DNA of 64,000 nucleotides, taken from the NCBI RefSeq assembly GCF_900188335.1, contig NZ_FZOY01000003.1, forward strand, positions 434,001 through 498,000. Reading direction: 5' to 3'. Position numbers and translations under genes: made by a program. The notes under the pieces are model-generated. The model searched no databases and was not told the DNA's origin. It saw only the letters and a list, made by a program, of their open reading frames with translations. Origin of the DNA: Tropicimonas sediminicola (GTDB taxonomy: Bacteria; Pseudomonadota; Alphaproteobacteria; Rhodobacterales; Rhodobacteraceae). Below, one piece after another: positions 8,067 to 17,430 of the stretch (positions within the stretch are counted from its first letter, which is position 1; each line of letters begins with the position of its first letter).

Positions 8067-9274
8067 TGCTACGCCGTCTCTATCACGATCAGCCCGAGAG
8101 CTTCGCCTTCACCCCCGCCAACCAGGAATGGGCCGAGGCGCAGGTCACCAAGTTCCCCGAGGGCCGGCAGGCCAGCGCCATCATCCCGCTGCTGTGGCGC
8201 GCGCAGGAGCAGGAGGGCTGGCTGTCGCGGCCGGCGATCGAATACGTGGCCGACATGCTGGGCATGGCCCATATCCGGGCGCTCGAAGTGGCGACGTTCT
8301 ACTTCATGTTCCAGTTGCAACCCGTTGGAAAGGTGGCGCATGTCCAGATATGCGGCACCACGTCCTGCATGATCTGCGGCGCCGAGGACCTGATCTCCGT
8401 CTGCCGCGAGAAGATCGCCGACCGCCCGCACGAGATCTCGGCGGATGGCAAGTTCTCCTGGGAAGAGGTCGAATGCCTCGGAGCCTGCACCAACGCGCCG
8501 ATGATCCAGATCGGCAAGGATTTCTACGAGGACCTGACGGCCGAGAAGCTCGGCTGGATCCTCGACGAGCTGTCCGCCGGCCGGGTGCCGACGCCGGGGC
8601 CGCAGAACGGCCGCTATGCCGCCGAGCCGCTCGGCGGGCCGACCGCGCTGACCGAGGGCAACGAGAACGCCGACTCGCTCAACGCCTCCGCAGCCCGGGC
8701 CATGGCCATCGGCGACACGATCAAGCGCATCGACGGCACCGAGGTGCCGCTGCTGAAGCCCTGGACCGATCAGGGCGCGCGCTCGGTGCCTGTCGCGGCG
8801 CCTGAAACGGCGTCCGAACCGCGTCCGGCCGAGGATGTGCCGGTGGACGAAACCGGCGTCACCGAACAGGAGGCCCCGGCCGAGTCCAAGGCGAAGCCCG
8901 AGGCCGAGGTCAAGCCCGCGAAGAAACCTGCAAAGAAGAAAGCCAAGGCCAAGCCGGCCCCCGCAGCCGAGACCCCGGCCACCGAAGGCACCCGGCCGCA
9001 GAGCCTCGACGCGCCGCGCGACGGCACGGCGGACGACCTCAAGAAGATCAAGGGGATCGGTCCCAAGCTCGAGGAGCTCTGCCACTCGCTCGGCTTCTAC
9101 CACTTCGACCAGATCGCCGGCTGGAGCGAGGACGAGATCGCCTGGGTCGACCAGAACCTCGAAGGCTTCAAGGGCCGGGTGACCCGCGACGACTGGGTCG
9201 GGCAGGCGAAGCTCCTGGCCTCCGGCGGCACGACCGAGTTCTCGGAACGCGTCGAGGACGGCGACGTCTACTGA
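8066..9274 (+). CDS. nuoE: NADH-quinone oxidoreductase subunit E with C-terminal HhH extension
   Basis: A 402-residue protein. Residues 1 to about 200 form the 24-kDa thioredoxin-like subunit carrying cluster N1a, with ligands in CGTTSC and CLGAC. An alanine/lysine/proline-rich linker follows (about 255-310). A C-terminal domain (about 322-402) begins [20 protein letters not shown], a helix-hairpin-helix-like fold also seen fused to other Rhodobacterales proteins. Standard NuoE is about 170-240 residues, so the tail nearly doubles it. NuoE and NuoF form the NADH-oxidising tip. The role of the tail is unknown. Confidence 0.94.
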   Translation: MLRRLYHDQPESFAFTPANQEWAEAQVTKFPEGRQASAIIPLLWRAQEQEGWLSRPAIEYVADMLGMAHIRALEVATFYFMFQLQPVGKVAHVQICGTTSCMICGAEDLISVCREKIADRPHEISADGKFSWEEVECLGACTNAPMIQIGKDFYEDLTAEKLGWILDELSAGRVPTPGPQNGRYAAEPLGGPTALTEGNENADSLNASAARAMAIGDTIKRIDGTEVPLLKPWTDQGARSVPVAAPETASEPRPAEDVPVDETGVTEQEAPAESKAKPEAEVKPAKKPAKKKAKAKPAPAAETPATEGTRPQSLDAPRDGTADDLKKIKGIGPKLEELCHSLGFYHFDQIAGWSEDEIAWVDQNLEGFKGRVTRDDWVGQAKLLASGGTTEFSERVEDGDVY

Positions 9275-9290
9275 GGCGCGGGGCAGGGTG

Positions 9291-9521
9291 ATGACCGGCA
9301 AGCACGACAACGACAGCGCCTTCGCCCGGCAGGGGCGGATCGTGGCGCTTGTGATTGCCGCTGCCGGCCTTCTCGCCATCTTCGCGCCGGTGCTGGTACA
9401 GCTCACGGGCTTGCCGGCGCGTTATGAAATGTTGTTCTATTTCGCCTCGCTGGCGGCCTTTTTCTGGGCGCTCGTGGCGGCACTTCGGATGTGGCGCGGC
9501 CGCTCCGGCGATCAGGGATGA
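9291..9521 (+). CDS. Small two-helix membrane protein (DUF5337-like)
   Basis: A 76-residue protein with two hydrophobic helices (about residues 17-38 and 46-65) joined by a short loop LTGLPARYEM, ending in a basic tail. It resembles the DUF5337 proteins found in Rhodobacterales nuo clusters; this is from memory. It lies between nuoE and nuoF, 11 bases before the nuoF start. The ATG at 9291 is preferred over the GTG at 9288. The function is unknown. Confidence 0.75.
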   Translation: MTGKHDNDSAFARQGRIVALVIAAAGLLAIFAPVLVQLTGLPARYEMLFYFASLAAFFWALVAALRMWRGRSGDQG

Positions 9522-9532
9522 GAGGATAAGAG

Positions 9533-10813
9533 ATGCTGCAGGACAAGGACAGGATCTTCACCAACATCTACGGCCTGAAGGAGCGCACCCTGGCCGGAGC
9601 CCGCGCCCGCGGCCATTGGGATGGCACCGCGGACATCATCAAGCGCGGCCGGGACAAGATCGTCGAGGAGATGAAGGCCTCCGGTCTGCGCGGACGCGGT
9701 GGTGCGGGCTTCCCGACCGGGCTCAAGTGGTCCTTCATGCCCAAGGAAAGCGACGGCCGCCCCGCCTATCTCGTGGTGAACGCCGACGAATCCGAGCCCG
9801 GCACCTGCAAGGACCGGGAGATCATGCGCAACGATCCGCATACGCTGATCGAGGGCTGCCTGATCGCCTCCTTCGCGATGGGCGCGCACGAGGCCTATAT
9901 CTATATCCGCGGCGAGTTCATCCGCGAGCGCGAGGCGCTGCAGGCGGCGATCGACGAGGCCTATGACGCGGGCCTTCTGGGCAAGAACGCCGCCGGCTCG
10001 GGCTGGGATTTCGACCTCTTCGTCCACCACGGCGCCGGCGCCTACATCTGCGGCGAGGAAACCGCGCTGCTGGAAAGCCTCGAGGGCAAGAAGGGGATGC
10101 CGCGGATGAAACCGCCGTTTCCGGCGGGGGCCGGCCTCTACGGCTGCCCGACCACGGTGAACAACGTCGAATCCATCGCCGTCGTGCCCACGATCCTGCG
10201 GCGCGGCGCCGACTGGTTCGCCTCCTTCGGCCGTCCGAACAACGCGGGCACCAAGCTGTTCGCGATCTCGGGCCACGTGAACCGGCCCTGTGTCGTCGAG
10301 GAATCCATGTCGATCCCGTTCCAGGAACTGATCGACAAGCATTGCGGCGGCATCCGCGGTGGCTGGGACAACCTCAAGGCGGTGATCCCCGGCGGCTCCT
10401 CGGTGCCGCTGCTTCCGGCCGATATCGCCCGGGAAGCGATCATGGACTTCGACTGGCTGCGCGAGCAACGCTCGGGGCTCGGCACCGCCGCAATCATCGT
10501 GATGGACCAGTCCACCGACGTGGTGAAGGCGATCTGGCGGCTTTCGAAGTTCTACAAGCACGAGAGCTGCGGCCAGTGCACGCCCTGCCGCGAAGGCACC
10601 GGTTGGATGATGCGCGTGATGGACCGCCTGGTGCGCGGCGAGGCGGAGGTCGAGGAGATCGACATGCTGCTCGACGTCACCAAGCAGGTCGAGGGCCACA
10701 CGATCTGCGCCCTGGGAGACGCCGCCGCCTGGCCGATCCAGGGCCTGATTCGCCACTTCCGCGACGAGATCGAGTACCGCATCCGGAACAAGCCGGGCAT
10801 CGCGGCCGAATGA
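9533..10813 (+). CDS. nuoF: NADH-quinone oxidoreductase subunit F
   Basis: A 426-residue 51-kDa subunit that binds NADH, FMN and cluster N3. Visible motifs are [16 protein letters not shown] (NADH/FMN), [30 protein letters not shown], and the N3 ligands in [14 protein letters not shown] plus the later cysteine in [10 protein letters not shown]. It accepts electrons from NADH. An AGAGGATAAGAG segment precedes the ATG. Its stop overlaps the next small gene (ATGA). Confidence 0.96.
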   Translation: MLQDKDRIFTNIYGLKERTLAGARARGHWDGTADIIKRGRDKIVEEMKASGLRGRGGAGFPTGLKWSFMPKESDGRPAYLVVNADESEPGTCKDREIMRNDPHTLIEGCLIASFAMGAHEAYIYIRGEFIREREALQAAIDEAYDAGLLGKNAAGSGWDFDLFVHHGAGAYICGEETALLESLEGKKGMPRMKPPFPAGAGLYGCPTTVNNVESIAVVPTILRRGADWFASFGRPNNAGTKLFAISGHVNRPCVVEESMSIPFQELIDKHCGGIRGGWDNLKAVIPGGSSVPLLPADIAREAIMDFDWLREQRSGLGTAAIIVMDQSTDVVKAIWRLSKFYKHESCGQCTPCREGTGWMMRVMDRLVRGEAEVEEIDMLLDVTKQVEGHTICALGDAAAWPIQGLIRHFRDEIEYRIRNKPGIAAE

Positions 10814-11025
10814 TCAACCGCACGCCGAACACCGGGCGGTGCCCCTATTGCCAGCACCGGCATCCCCCGGCTTTCGGCAGCATCCGATGCGACGATTGCG
10901 GGCGCCGGTTCACCGGCGATCCGATGGCCGACCGCATCCCCTACTGGATCCGGTGGCTGGCGCCGGTCGCGCTGATCGCGATCCTTGTGATCGGTGCCTG
11001 GCTGACCTTCGCCTCGTTGCTCTGA
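10810..11025 (+). CDS. Small zinc-ribbon membrane protein
   Basis: A 71-residue protein with two CxxC pairs (CPYC near residue 11 and CDDC near residue 27), forming a likely zinc ribbon, followed by one hydrophobic helix at about residues 48-70. The ATG overlaps the nuoF stop, so it should be translationally coupled to nuoF. The family is not recognised. It is the last gene before a strong intrinsic terminator. An assembly or metal-handling role would fit the position but is not shown. Confidence 0.7.
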   Translation: MINRTPNTGRCPYCQHRHPPAFGSIRCDDCGRRFTGDPMADRIPYWIRWLAPVALIAILVIGAWLTFASLL

Positions 11026-11051
11026 ATCGCCCGGGTCCTTCCCAATCCCGC

Positions 11052-11082
11052 AGCCCGTGAGCCCGCCTCACGGGCTTTTTAT
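11052..11082 (+). terminator. Intrinsic terminator after nuoF and the zinc-ribbon gene
   Basis: A perfect 10-bp inverted repeat AGCCCGTGAG/CTCACGGGCT with a 5-base loop is followed by a T run. It sits 27 bases after the zinc-ribbon stop, inside the nuo cluster, and should separate nuoA-F from nuoG-N. Confidence 0.85.
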
Positions 11083-11270
11083 GTCAACGGAGCAGGCAGG
11101 TCCCGCGCACCGGCGGCCGGCCGCCGGTTCCGCCGCGAAAGGGCGCCGCGCCGCCCATCGCTATCCGTCCGCATCCCGCCGCTATTGAATAACCCGGCGG
11201 CCTCGCCCCAGCTTGAACCTTGAAGACGCGAGCAAATCGCGGGTTCCAAGGCAGAAAGGACGAGGCAGAG

Positions 11271-11705
11271 ATGTTCAGGTACCTCACGATAGGAACGGCC
11301 CTTGTTGCGGCCTTCATGCTGCTGGTCACCGCCAGCCACTCCCTGGCCGGGCAGGCCGACACCAACCGGGCGCTGCGTGAGAATGCCCGCATCGACCGGG
11401 CGCTGACCGATCTGACGGCGGCCTACGGCATCAGCCTGCATTGCCCCAGCGTCTCGGCCCGCTACGGGCGCGGCTACGAGCTGATCCGCCAGCTCGAGCG
11501 CCACGCCGTCTCGCTCGGCTACCCCCGCGACGAGGTCCATCAATACGTGAAGGAGAAGGCCGAGAGGGAGCGGGTGAAGGCCCAGGCGCGGGCCTATGTG
11601 CGGGCGAAAGGCGGGGTGGAGAGCGACCCCGACAGCGTCTGCCGGGTCGCCGAGCGAGAGATCGCGGAGAAATCCCAGATCGGCCTGCTTCTGCGCGCCC
11701 GGTGA
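11271..11705 (+). CDS. Secreted DUF5333-like protein
   Basis: A 144-residue protein with an N-terminal signal peptide (hydrophobic stretch at residues 5-22, cleavage likely after SHSLAG). The mature part is helical and charged with two cysteines and ends in QIGLLLRAR. From memory this matches DUF5333, a Rhodobacterales family found next to nuoG. AAAGGACGAGG precedes the ATG at 11271. The gene stands alone between the terminator at 11052 and a promoter-like site at 11894. The function is unknown; periplasmic location is predicted. Confidence 0.75.
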   Translation: MFRYLTIGTALVAAFMLLVTASHSLAGQADTNRALRENARIDRALTDLTAAYGISLHCPSVSARYGRGYELIRQLERHAVSLGYPRDEVHQYVKEKAERERVKAQARAYVRAKGGVESDPDSVCRVAEREIAEKSQIGLLLRAR

Positions 11706-11893
11706 GAGCCTCGGGCGCGCCGCTCGCAATGCGGCCCATGCGACGGTCGGGGAGTCCGGGGCGTCGGGGCGCGGCGGGGCAGACCGACCGGTCCCGGACA
11801 GGCCGCGCGAGGCGCGTCAGAGACCGGAGATGCCGGGTTTCCCGGGTGCGAACGGCGGGGGGAGGGGCATTCATATTGCGGCGAAATCGTTGA

Positions 11894-11922
11894 TTGGACT
11901 TGCCATCGGAAATCGCTAGATA
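11894..11922 (+). promoter_or_regulatory. Candidate promoter for nuoG
   Basis: TTGGAC at 11894-11899 and TAGATA at 11917-11922 are separated by 17 bases, in the most AT-rich part of the 299-base gap before nuoG. Together with the upstream terminator this suggests that nuoG to nuoN is its own transcription unit. The remaining part of the gap, 11706-11890, holds nothing else I can identify. Confidence 0.5.
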
Positions 11923-12004
11923 GGTTCCGAAACCGGATCCGGGCGCGGCGCCGTGCCTCCGGTGGCCCTGCGGGGCGATCCTTCGACGGAGCTGGAGGCA
12001 GCGC

Positions 12005-14023
12005 ATGAGTGACCTACGCACCATCATCATCGACGGACAGGAGGTCGAGTGCGACCCCGCGATGACCTTGATCCAGGCCTGTGAACAGGCGGGAATCGAG
12101 GTTCCGCGATTCTGTTACCACGAGCGTCTGTCGATTGCCGGCAACTGCCGGATGTGCCTGGTCGAAGTGGTCGGCGGCCCGCCGAAACCCGCCGCATCCT
12201 GCGCCATGCAGGTCAAGGATCTGCGCCCCGGCCGCGACGGCGAGCCGCCGCAGGTGCGCACCAACAGCCCGATGGTCAAGAAGGCCCGCGAGGGGGTGAT
12301 GGAGTTCCTGCTCATCAACCACCCGCTCGACTGCCCGATCTGCGACCAGGGCGGCGAATGCGACCTGCAGGACCAGGCGATGGCCTATGGCGTCGACTTC
12401 TCGCGCTTCCGCGAACCCAAGCGCGCCACCGAGGATCTGGATCTCGGCCCTCTGGTCGAGACCCACATGACCCGCTGCATCTCCTGCACCCGCTGCGTGC
12501 GGTTCACCACCGAGGTCGCGGGCATCAGCCAGATGGGCCAGACCGGACGCGGCGAGGATGCGGAGATCACCTCCTACCTGGGCGAGACGCTCGATTCGAA
12601 CCTGCAGGGCAACATCATCGATCTCTGCCCGGTCGGCGCGCTGGTCTCGAAGCCCTATGCCTTCACCGCGCGGCCCTGGGAGCTGACCAAGACCGAGACC
12701 ATCGACGTGATGGACGCGCTCGGCTCCAACACCCGGGTCGACACCAAGGGCCGCGAAGTGATGCGGATCCTGCCGCGCAACAACGACGGCGTGAACGAGG
12801 AATGGCTGGCCGACAAGTCGCGGTTCGTCTGGGACGGGCTGCGCCGCCAGCGGCTGGACCGGCCCTATGTCCGCGTCGACGGCAAGCTGAAGCCGGCGAG
12901 CTGGTCCGAGGCGCTCTCCGCCGCCGCCGCCGCGATGAAGGGCAGGAAGCTGGCCGGTCTGGTGGGCGATCTCGCCCCGGTCGAGGCGGCCTTCGCACTC
13001 AAGCAACTGGTCGAGGGGCAGGGCGGGTCTGTCGAATGCCGCACCGACGGTGCGAAGCTGCCCGCCGGCAACCGGCTCGGCTATGTCGGCGACGCCGCGA
13101 TCGAGGATATCGATACCGCCGAGATGATCCTGCTGATCGGCACCGATCCGCGCAACGAGGCGCCGGTGCTCAACGCGCGCATCCGCAAGGCCTGGCTGGC
13201 CGGCGCCAAGGTGGCGCTGATCGGCCAGCCGGTCGACCTGACCTACGATTACAGCCATATCGGCGCCGACCGCGCCGCGCTGGCGGAACTGGCTGCGATG
13301 GATCATTCGGACAAGCAGGGCGTGCCCGGCGTCATGATCATCGGGCAGGGCGCGCTGAACGAGGCCGATGGCGCGGAAGTGCTGGCCACGGCGCTGAAGA
13401 TGGCCGAGGCCGCGGGCTCGAAGGTGCTGGTCCTGCACACCGCCGCCTCGCGCGTCGGTGCGATGGATGTGGGCGCCGTGACCGAGGGCGGCATGGCGGC
13501 CGCGATCGACGGGGCGGAGGTGGTCTACAACCTCGGCGCCGACGAGGTCGAGATCGCCGACGGGCCCTTCGTCATCTACCAGGGCAGCCATGGCGACCGG
13601 GGCGCGCACCGCGCCGACGTGATCCTGCCGGCCGCCGCCTGGGTCGAGGAACAGGGGCTATTCGTCAACACCGAAGGCCGTCCGCAGCTTGCCCTGCGCG
13701 CCAGCTTCCCGCCGGGCGAGGCCAAGGAAAACTGGGCCATCCTGCGCGCGCTGTCGTCCGAACTGGGCGCGGCACAGCCCTGGGACAGCTTGATCCAGCT
13801 CCGCCAGGCGCTGGTCAAGGCGGTGCCGCATCTGGGCAAGGTCGACGAGCTTCCGGAGAACACCGGCGAGCGCCCCGAGCCCGGCAAGCTGGGCGAGGCG
13901 TCCTTCCGCCTGCCGGTCCGGGACTATTACCTGACCAACCCGATCGCCCGCGCGAGCCAGCTCATGGCCGAGCTTTCCGCGCAGGCAAAGGCGCGCGCCG
14001 CGGCACCGCTGGCGGCGGAGTGA
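12005..14023 (+). CDS. nuoG: NADH-quinone oxidoreductase subunit G
   Basis: A 672-residue 75-kDa subunit. The N-terminal ferredoxin-like domain holds N1b ([15 protein letters not shown] and a later cysteine). The histidine-ligated cluster is in [15 protein letters not shown], and N4 is in [10 protein letters not shown] with CPVGAL downstream. The rest is a molybdopterin-oxidoreductase-like domain without a cofactor, as usual in alphaproteobacterial complex I. It passes electrons from NuoF towards NuoI. GAGCTGGAGG precedes the ATG at 12005. Confidence 0.95.
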   Translation: MSDLRTIIIDGQEVECDPAMTLIQACEQAGIEVPRFCYHERLSIAGNCRMCLVEVVGGPPKPAASCAMQVKDLRPGRDGEPPQVRTNSPMVKKAREGVMEFLLINHPLDCPICDQGGECDLQDQAMAYGVDFSRFREPKRATEDLDLGPLVETHMTRCISCTRCVRFTTEVAGISQMGQTGRGEDAEITSYLGETLDSNLQGNIIDLCPVGALVSKPYAFTARPWELTKTETIDVMDALGSNTRVDTKGREVMRILPRNNDGVNEEWLADKSRFVWDGLRRQRLDRPYVRVDGKLKPASWSEALSAAAAAMKGRKLAGLVGDLAPVEAAFALKQLVEGQGGSVECRTDGAKLPAGNRLGYVGDAAIEDIDTAEMILLIGTDPRNEAPVLNARIRKAWLAGAKVALIGQPVDLTYDYSHIGADRAALAELAAMDHSDKQGVPGVMIIGQGALNEADGAEVLATALKMAEAAGSKVLVLHTAASRVGAMDVGAVTEGGMAAAIDGAEVVYNLGADEVEIADGPFVIYQGSHGDRGAHRADVILPAAAWVEEQGLFVNTEGRPQLALRASFPPGEAKENWAILRALSSELGAAQPWDSLIQLRQALVKAVPHLGKVDELPENTGERPEPGKLGEASFRLPVRDYYLTNPIARASQLMAELSAQAKARAAAPLAAE

Positions 14024-14027
14024 TCCC

Positions 14028-14429
14028 ATGGGGCGGCGGGCAGCAGGCGCTGCGGCCTTGGCCGCTGCCCTGGCAGGCTGTGGCGTAAGCGAGGGGGCGG
14101 TCGACACGGCCGAGCCTTTCGCGCCGGTCTACCGCGGCATCGAGACACGCCTTCTGGACGAGAACCTCGTGGGGTTCATCGTCGAGATGGAGGGCGCGCG
14201 CGGGAATGCCGACGTGACCGACTACGCCCGCTGTGCCGCCGCCCAGTACACGCTGATCCGGGGCTACGGATTCGCGCGGCATGTCCGCACACGAATTGCA
14301 CAAGAGGCTGGTGTTTGGCGTGCGGATGCGGTTTACACGATCTCGCCAGCGCTCCCGGACGGGGTGCAGACAATCGACGCGGAAGTGACCGTCGAGGACT
14401 GTGCCGCCCGGGGCATACCTACGGTCTGA
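14028..14429 (+). CDS. Small lipoprotein in the nuo cluster
   Basis: A 133-residue protein whose N-terminus is a lipoprotein signal (hydrophobic residues 5-16, lipobox LAGC with cysteine 18). The mature domain is about 115 residues with two further cysteines near the ends and no recognised catalytic motif. It starts 4 bases after nuoG and ends 15 bases before nuoH, so it is in the operon. Similar small lipoproteins are found at this place in related genomes. The function is unknown. Confidence 0.72.
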   Translation: MGRRAAGAAALAAALAGCGVSEGAVDTAEPFAPVYRGIETRLLDENLVGFIVEMEGARGNADVTDYARCAAAQYTLIRGYGFARHVRTRIAQEAGVWRADAVYTISPALPDGVQTIDAEVTVEDCAARGIPTV

Positions 14430-14444
14430 GGAAGATGAGGCAAA

Positions 14445-15482
14445 ATGGCTGATTTTCTGCAAACGAATCTGGGGATCGTCGTGCTGGTGACAGCGCAGAT
14501 CCTGTTGTTCGTGACCATTCTTTTCGTCTCGCTCGCCTTCCTGATGTATGCCGACCGCAAGGTCTGGGCGGCGGTGCAGATGCGCAAGGGCCCGAACGTC
14601 GTCGGCGCCTTCGGCCTTCTGCAGAGCTTTGCCGACTTCCTGAAATACGTCGCCAAGGAAATCATCGTCCCCGCAGGGGCGGACAAGCCGGTCTATTTCC
14701 TGGCGCCGATGATCTCCTTCGTGCTGGCGCTGATTGCTTGGGCGGTGATCCCCTTCGGCGACGGCTGGGCCATCGCCAACCTGAACGTCGCCATCCTCTA
14801 TGTCTTCGCCATGTCCTCGCTCGAGGTCTACGGCGTGATCATGGGCGGCTGGGCGTCGAACTCGAAATACCCGTTCCTAGGCTCGCTGCGCTCGGCCGCG
14901 CAGATGATCTCCTACGAGGTCTCCATCGGCCTGATCATCGTGGGCGTCATCATCTCCACCGGATCGATGAACTTCACCGAGATCGTGCGCGCGCAGGACG
15001 GCTCCTTCGGCTTCTTCAACTGGTACTGGCTGCCGCACTTCCCGATGGTGTTCCTGTTCTTCATCTCGGCGCTGGCCGAAACGAACCGGCCGCCGTTCGA
15101 CCTTCCGGAAGCGGAATCGGAACTCGTCGCTGGCTACCAGGTGGAATATTCCTCCACGCCCTTCCTGCTCTACATGATGGGCGAGCTGATCGCGATCGTG
15201 CTGATGTGCGCGCTGGTCACGCTGCTGTTCTTCGGCGGCTGGCTGTCGCCGATCCCGGGGCTGCCCGACGGCGTGCTCTGGATGGTCGCCAAGATGTGCT
15301 TCTTCTTCTTCATCTTCGCGATGGTGAAGGCGATCGTGCCGCGTTACCGCTACGACCAGCTGATGCGGATCGGCTGGAAGGTGTTCCTGCCGATGTCGCT
15401 GGGCTGGGTGGTGATCGTGGCCTTCCTGGCGAAATTCGAGGTGCTTGGCGGCTTCTGGGCCCGCTGGGCGATTGGAGGCTGA
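14445..15482 (+). CDS. nuoH: NADH-quinone oxidoreductase subunit H
   Basis: A 345-residue membrane subunit with eight hydrophobic helices that joins the peripheral arm to the proton pumps and forms the quinone tunnel. The conserved loop [20 protein letters not shown] carries the acidic cluster, and [17 protein letters not shown] is intact. GAGGAAGATGAGG precedes the ATG. It lies 4 bases before nuoI. Confidence 0.96.
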   Translation: MADFLQTNLGIVVLVTAQILLFVTILFVSLAFLMYADRKVWAAVQMRKGPNVVGAFGLLQSFADFLKYVAKEIIVPAGADKPVYFLAPMISFVLALIAWAVIPFGDGWAIANLNVAILYVFAMSSLEVYGVIMGGWASNSKYPFLGSLRSAAQMISYEVSIGLIIVGVIISTGSMNFTEIVRAQDGSFGFFNWYWLPHFPMVFLFFISALAETNRPPFDLPEAESELVAGYQVEYSSTPFLLYMMGELIAIVLMCALVTLLFFGGWLSPIPGLPDGVLWMVAKMCFFFFIFAMVKAIVPRYRYDQLMRIGWKVFLPMSLGWVVIVAFLAKFEVLGGFWARWAIGG

Positions 15483-15486
15483 TCCC

Positions 15487-15981
15487 ATGACCGCTATCGA
15501 CTGGACCCGCGCCACCAAGTACTTCCTGCTGATGGACATGCTGAAGGGCTTTCAGCTCGGGCTGAAATACTTCTTCGCGCCCAAGGCCACGGTGAACTAC
15601 CCGCACGAGAAGGGCCCGCTCTCTCCGCGTTTTCGCGGCGAGCATGCGCTGCGCCGGTATCCCAACGGCGAGGAACGCTGCATTGCCTGCAAGCTCTGCG
15701 AGGCGATCTGCCCGGCCCAGGCCATCGTGATCGACGCCGAGCCGCGCGAGGACGGTTCGCGGCGCACCACGCGCTACGACATCGACATGACCAAGTGCAT
15801 CTACTGCGGCTTCTGCCAGGAGGCCTGCCCGGTCGATGCCATCGTCGAGGGTCCGAACTTCGAGTTCGCCACCGAAACCCGCGAGGAGCTGTTCTACAAC
15901 AAGGAAAAGCTGCTCGATAACGGCGAGCGTTGGGAGGCGGAGATCGCCCGGAGCATCGAACTGGACGCGCCCTACCGATGA
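15487..15981 (+). CDS. nuoI: NADH-quinone oxidoreductase subunit I
   Basis: A 164-residue 8Fe ferredoxin-type subunit with clusters N6a and N6b, seen as [12 protein letters not shown] and [12 protein letters not shown]. It carries electrons to N2 in NuoB. The ATG at 15487 lies four bases after the nuoH stop. Its own stop overlaps the next gene in an ATGA junction. Confidence 0.96.
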   Translation: MTAIDWTRATKYFLLMDMLKGFQLGLKYFFAPKATVNYPHEKGPLSPRFRGEHALRRYPNGEERCIACKLCEAICPAQAIVIDAEPREDGSRRTTRYDIDMTKCIYCGFCQEACPVDAIVEGPNFEFATETREELFYNKEKLLDNGERWEAEIARSIELDAPYR

Positions 15982-16379
15982 ACGATTTCACGAAGCTCTT
16001 CCAGTCGATGATCGAGCAGAGCCAGGAGATGGCGAAAGCGCTGAACCCGGCGCTGGAGCAGTTCCAGGTGCCCGATTTCGCCGGGATGATGCCCACGATG
16101 CCGAAGGAATTCATGGAGATGACCTTCGGCAAGACCTTCAACCCCGGCGGGCTGGATGCCAAGACCCGGCTCTTCGTCACGCTCGGGGCGATGGTCGCGC
16201 AGGGGGCGCAGGTCGACCAGCAGATCAAGATGACTGTGCGCCACGCGCTGGAAGCCGGCGCCACGCCGCAGGAAATTGCCGAGGTGATCGGCCAGATGTC
16301 CGTCTTCGGGGGCGTGCCCGCGATGACAAAGGCGATGCAGCTCGCACAGGGCGTGATCGCCGAGCAAGGGGAAGGCTGA
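15978..16379 (+). CDS. Carboxymuconolactone decarboxylase-family protein in the nuo cluster
   Basis: A 133-residue helical protein whose second half (about residues 55-125) matches the CMD/AhpD-like fold: [18 protein letters not shown], then [18 protein letters not shown]. The AhpD redox CxxC is absent (no cysteine is visible), so peroxidase activity is unlikely. The start overlaps the nuoI stop (ATGA), and nuoJ follows after 4 bases. A role in complex I is unknown. Confidence 0.8.
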   Translation: MNDFTKLFQSMIEQSQEMAKALNPALEQFQVPDFAGMMPTMPKEFMEMTFGKTFNPGGLDAKTRLFVTLGAMVAQGAQVDQQIKMTVRHALEAGATPQEIAEVIGQMSVFGGVPAMTKAMQLAQGVIAEQGEG

Positions 16380-16383
16380 GACA

Positions 16384-17007
16384 GTGACCGTCGTCCAATT
16401 CGTTTTCTACCTCTTCGCGCTCACGCTGCTCACCGGCGGCGTCTTCACCGTGGTCTCGAAAAGCCCGGTGCACTCGGTGCTCTGGCTGATCCTGTCCTTC
16501 CTGTCGGGCGCGGGTCTGATGGTGCTGCTGGGCGCGGAATTCGTCGCCATGCTGCTGATCATCGTCTACGTCGGCGCGGTCGCGGTGCTGTTCCTCTTCG
16601 TGGTGATGATGCTCGACGTCGATTTCGCCGAACTGCGCGCGGAGATGGCGAGTTACCTGCCGCTGGCACTGGTGATCGCGCTGGTGCTGATCATGCAGCT
16701 CGCCATGGCCTTCGGCACCTGGGAGCTCGGCGGCGGCGTGGCCCTGCACGATACCCCCGTGGGTACGCCAGAGGGCTCCGGCGCGCACAACACCGCCGCC
16801 ATCGGCCTGCTGCTCTACGACAAGTATTTCATCCTGTTCCAGCTCGCGGGCCTGATCCTGCTGGTCGCCATGATCGGCGCCATCGTGCTCACGCTGCGGC
16901 ATCGCAAGGACATCAAGCGCCAGGACGTGCTGGCCCAGATGTACCGCGACCCGGCCAAGTCGATGGAGCTCAAGGACATCAAGCCGGGGCAGGGGCTGAC
17001 CGAATAG
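16384..17007 (+). CDS. nuoJ: NADH-quinone oxidoreductase subunit J
   Basis: A 207-residue membrane subunit with five hydrophobic helices, including the conserved third-helix motif [18 protein letters not shown] that holds the pi-bulge. It starts with GTG at 16384 just after the CMD gene. The hydrophilic C-terminal tail ends at 17007. A 111-base gap follows before nuoK. Confidence 0.95.
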   Translation: MTVVQFVFYLFALTLLTGGVFTVVSKSPVHSVLWLILSFLSGAGLMVLLGAEFVAMLLIIVYVGAVAVLFLFVVMMLDVDFAELRAEMASYLPLALVIALVLIMQLAMAFGTWELGGGVALHDTPVGTPEGSGAHNTAAIGLLLYDKYFILFQLAGLILLVAMIGAIVLTLRHRKDIKRQDVLAQMYRDPAKSMELKDIKPGQGLTE

Positions 17008-17118
17008 GCCGCGCCCGGGCCCCGCGCCCGGCCATGGCCGCAAGACGACGCACCGCCTCCCCGGAGGCGTGAAAAAAGACCGCCCTTCGGGGAGAGGACA
17101 AGGATCGAGGGACCGACC

Positions 17119-17424
17119 ATGGTCGAACTGGAACATTACCTGGCCGTCGCGGCGACGCTTTTCGTGATCGGCATTTTCGGCATCTTCCTGAACCGCAAGA
17201 ACGTCATCGTTATCCTGATGTCGATCGAGCTGGTCCTGCTGTCGGTCAACATCAACCTCGTCGCCTTCTCGGCCTTCCTGGGCGACCTGACGGGCCAGGT
17301 CTTCACGCTCTTCGTGCTGACCGTCGCCGCCGCCGAGGCCGCCATCGGCCTCGCCATCCTCGTCTGCTTCTTCCGCAACCGCGGCACCATCGCGGTGGAA
17401 GACGTCAACGTGATGAAGGGGTAA
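17119..17424 (+). CDS. nuoK: NADH-quinone oxidoreductase subunit K
   Basis: A 101-residue three-helix subunit with the conserved glutamates in [11 protein letters not shown] and [11 protein letters not shown], which are part of the proton path in the membrane arm. It is normal length for the family. It lies 6 bases before nuoL. Confidence 0.96.
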   Translation: MVELEHYLAVAATLFVIGIFGIFLNRKNVIVILMSIELVLLSVNINLVAFSAFLGDLTGQVFTLFVLTVAAAEAAIGLAILVCFFRNRGTIAVEDVNVMKG

Positions 17425-17430
17425 GGGACC

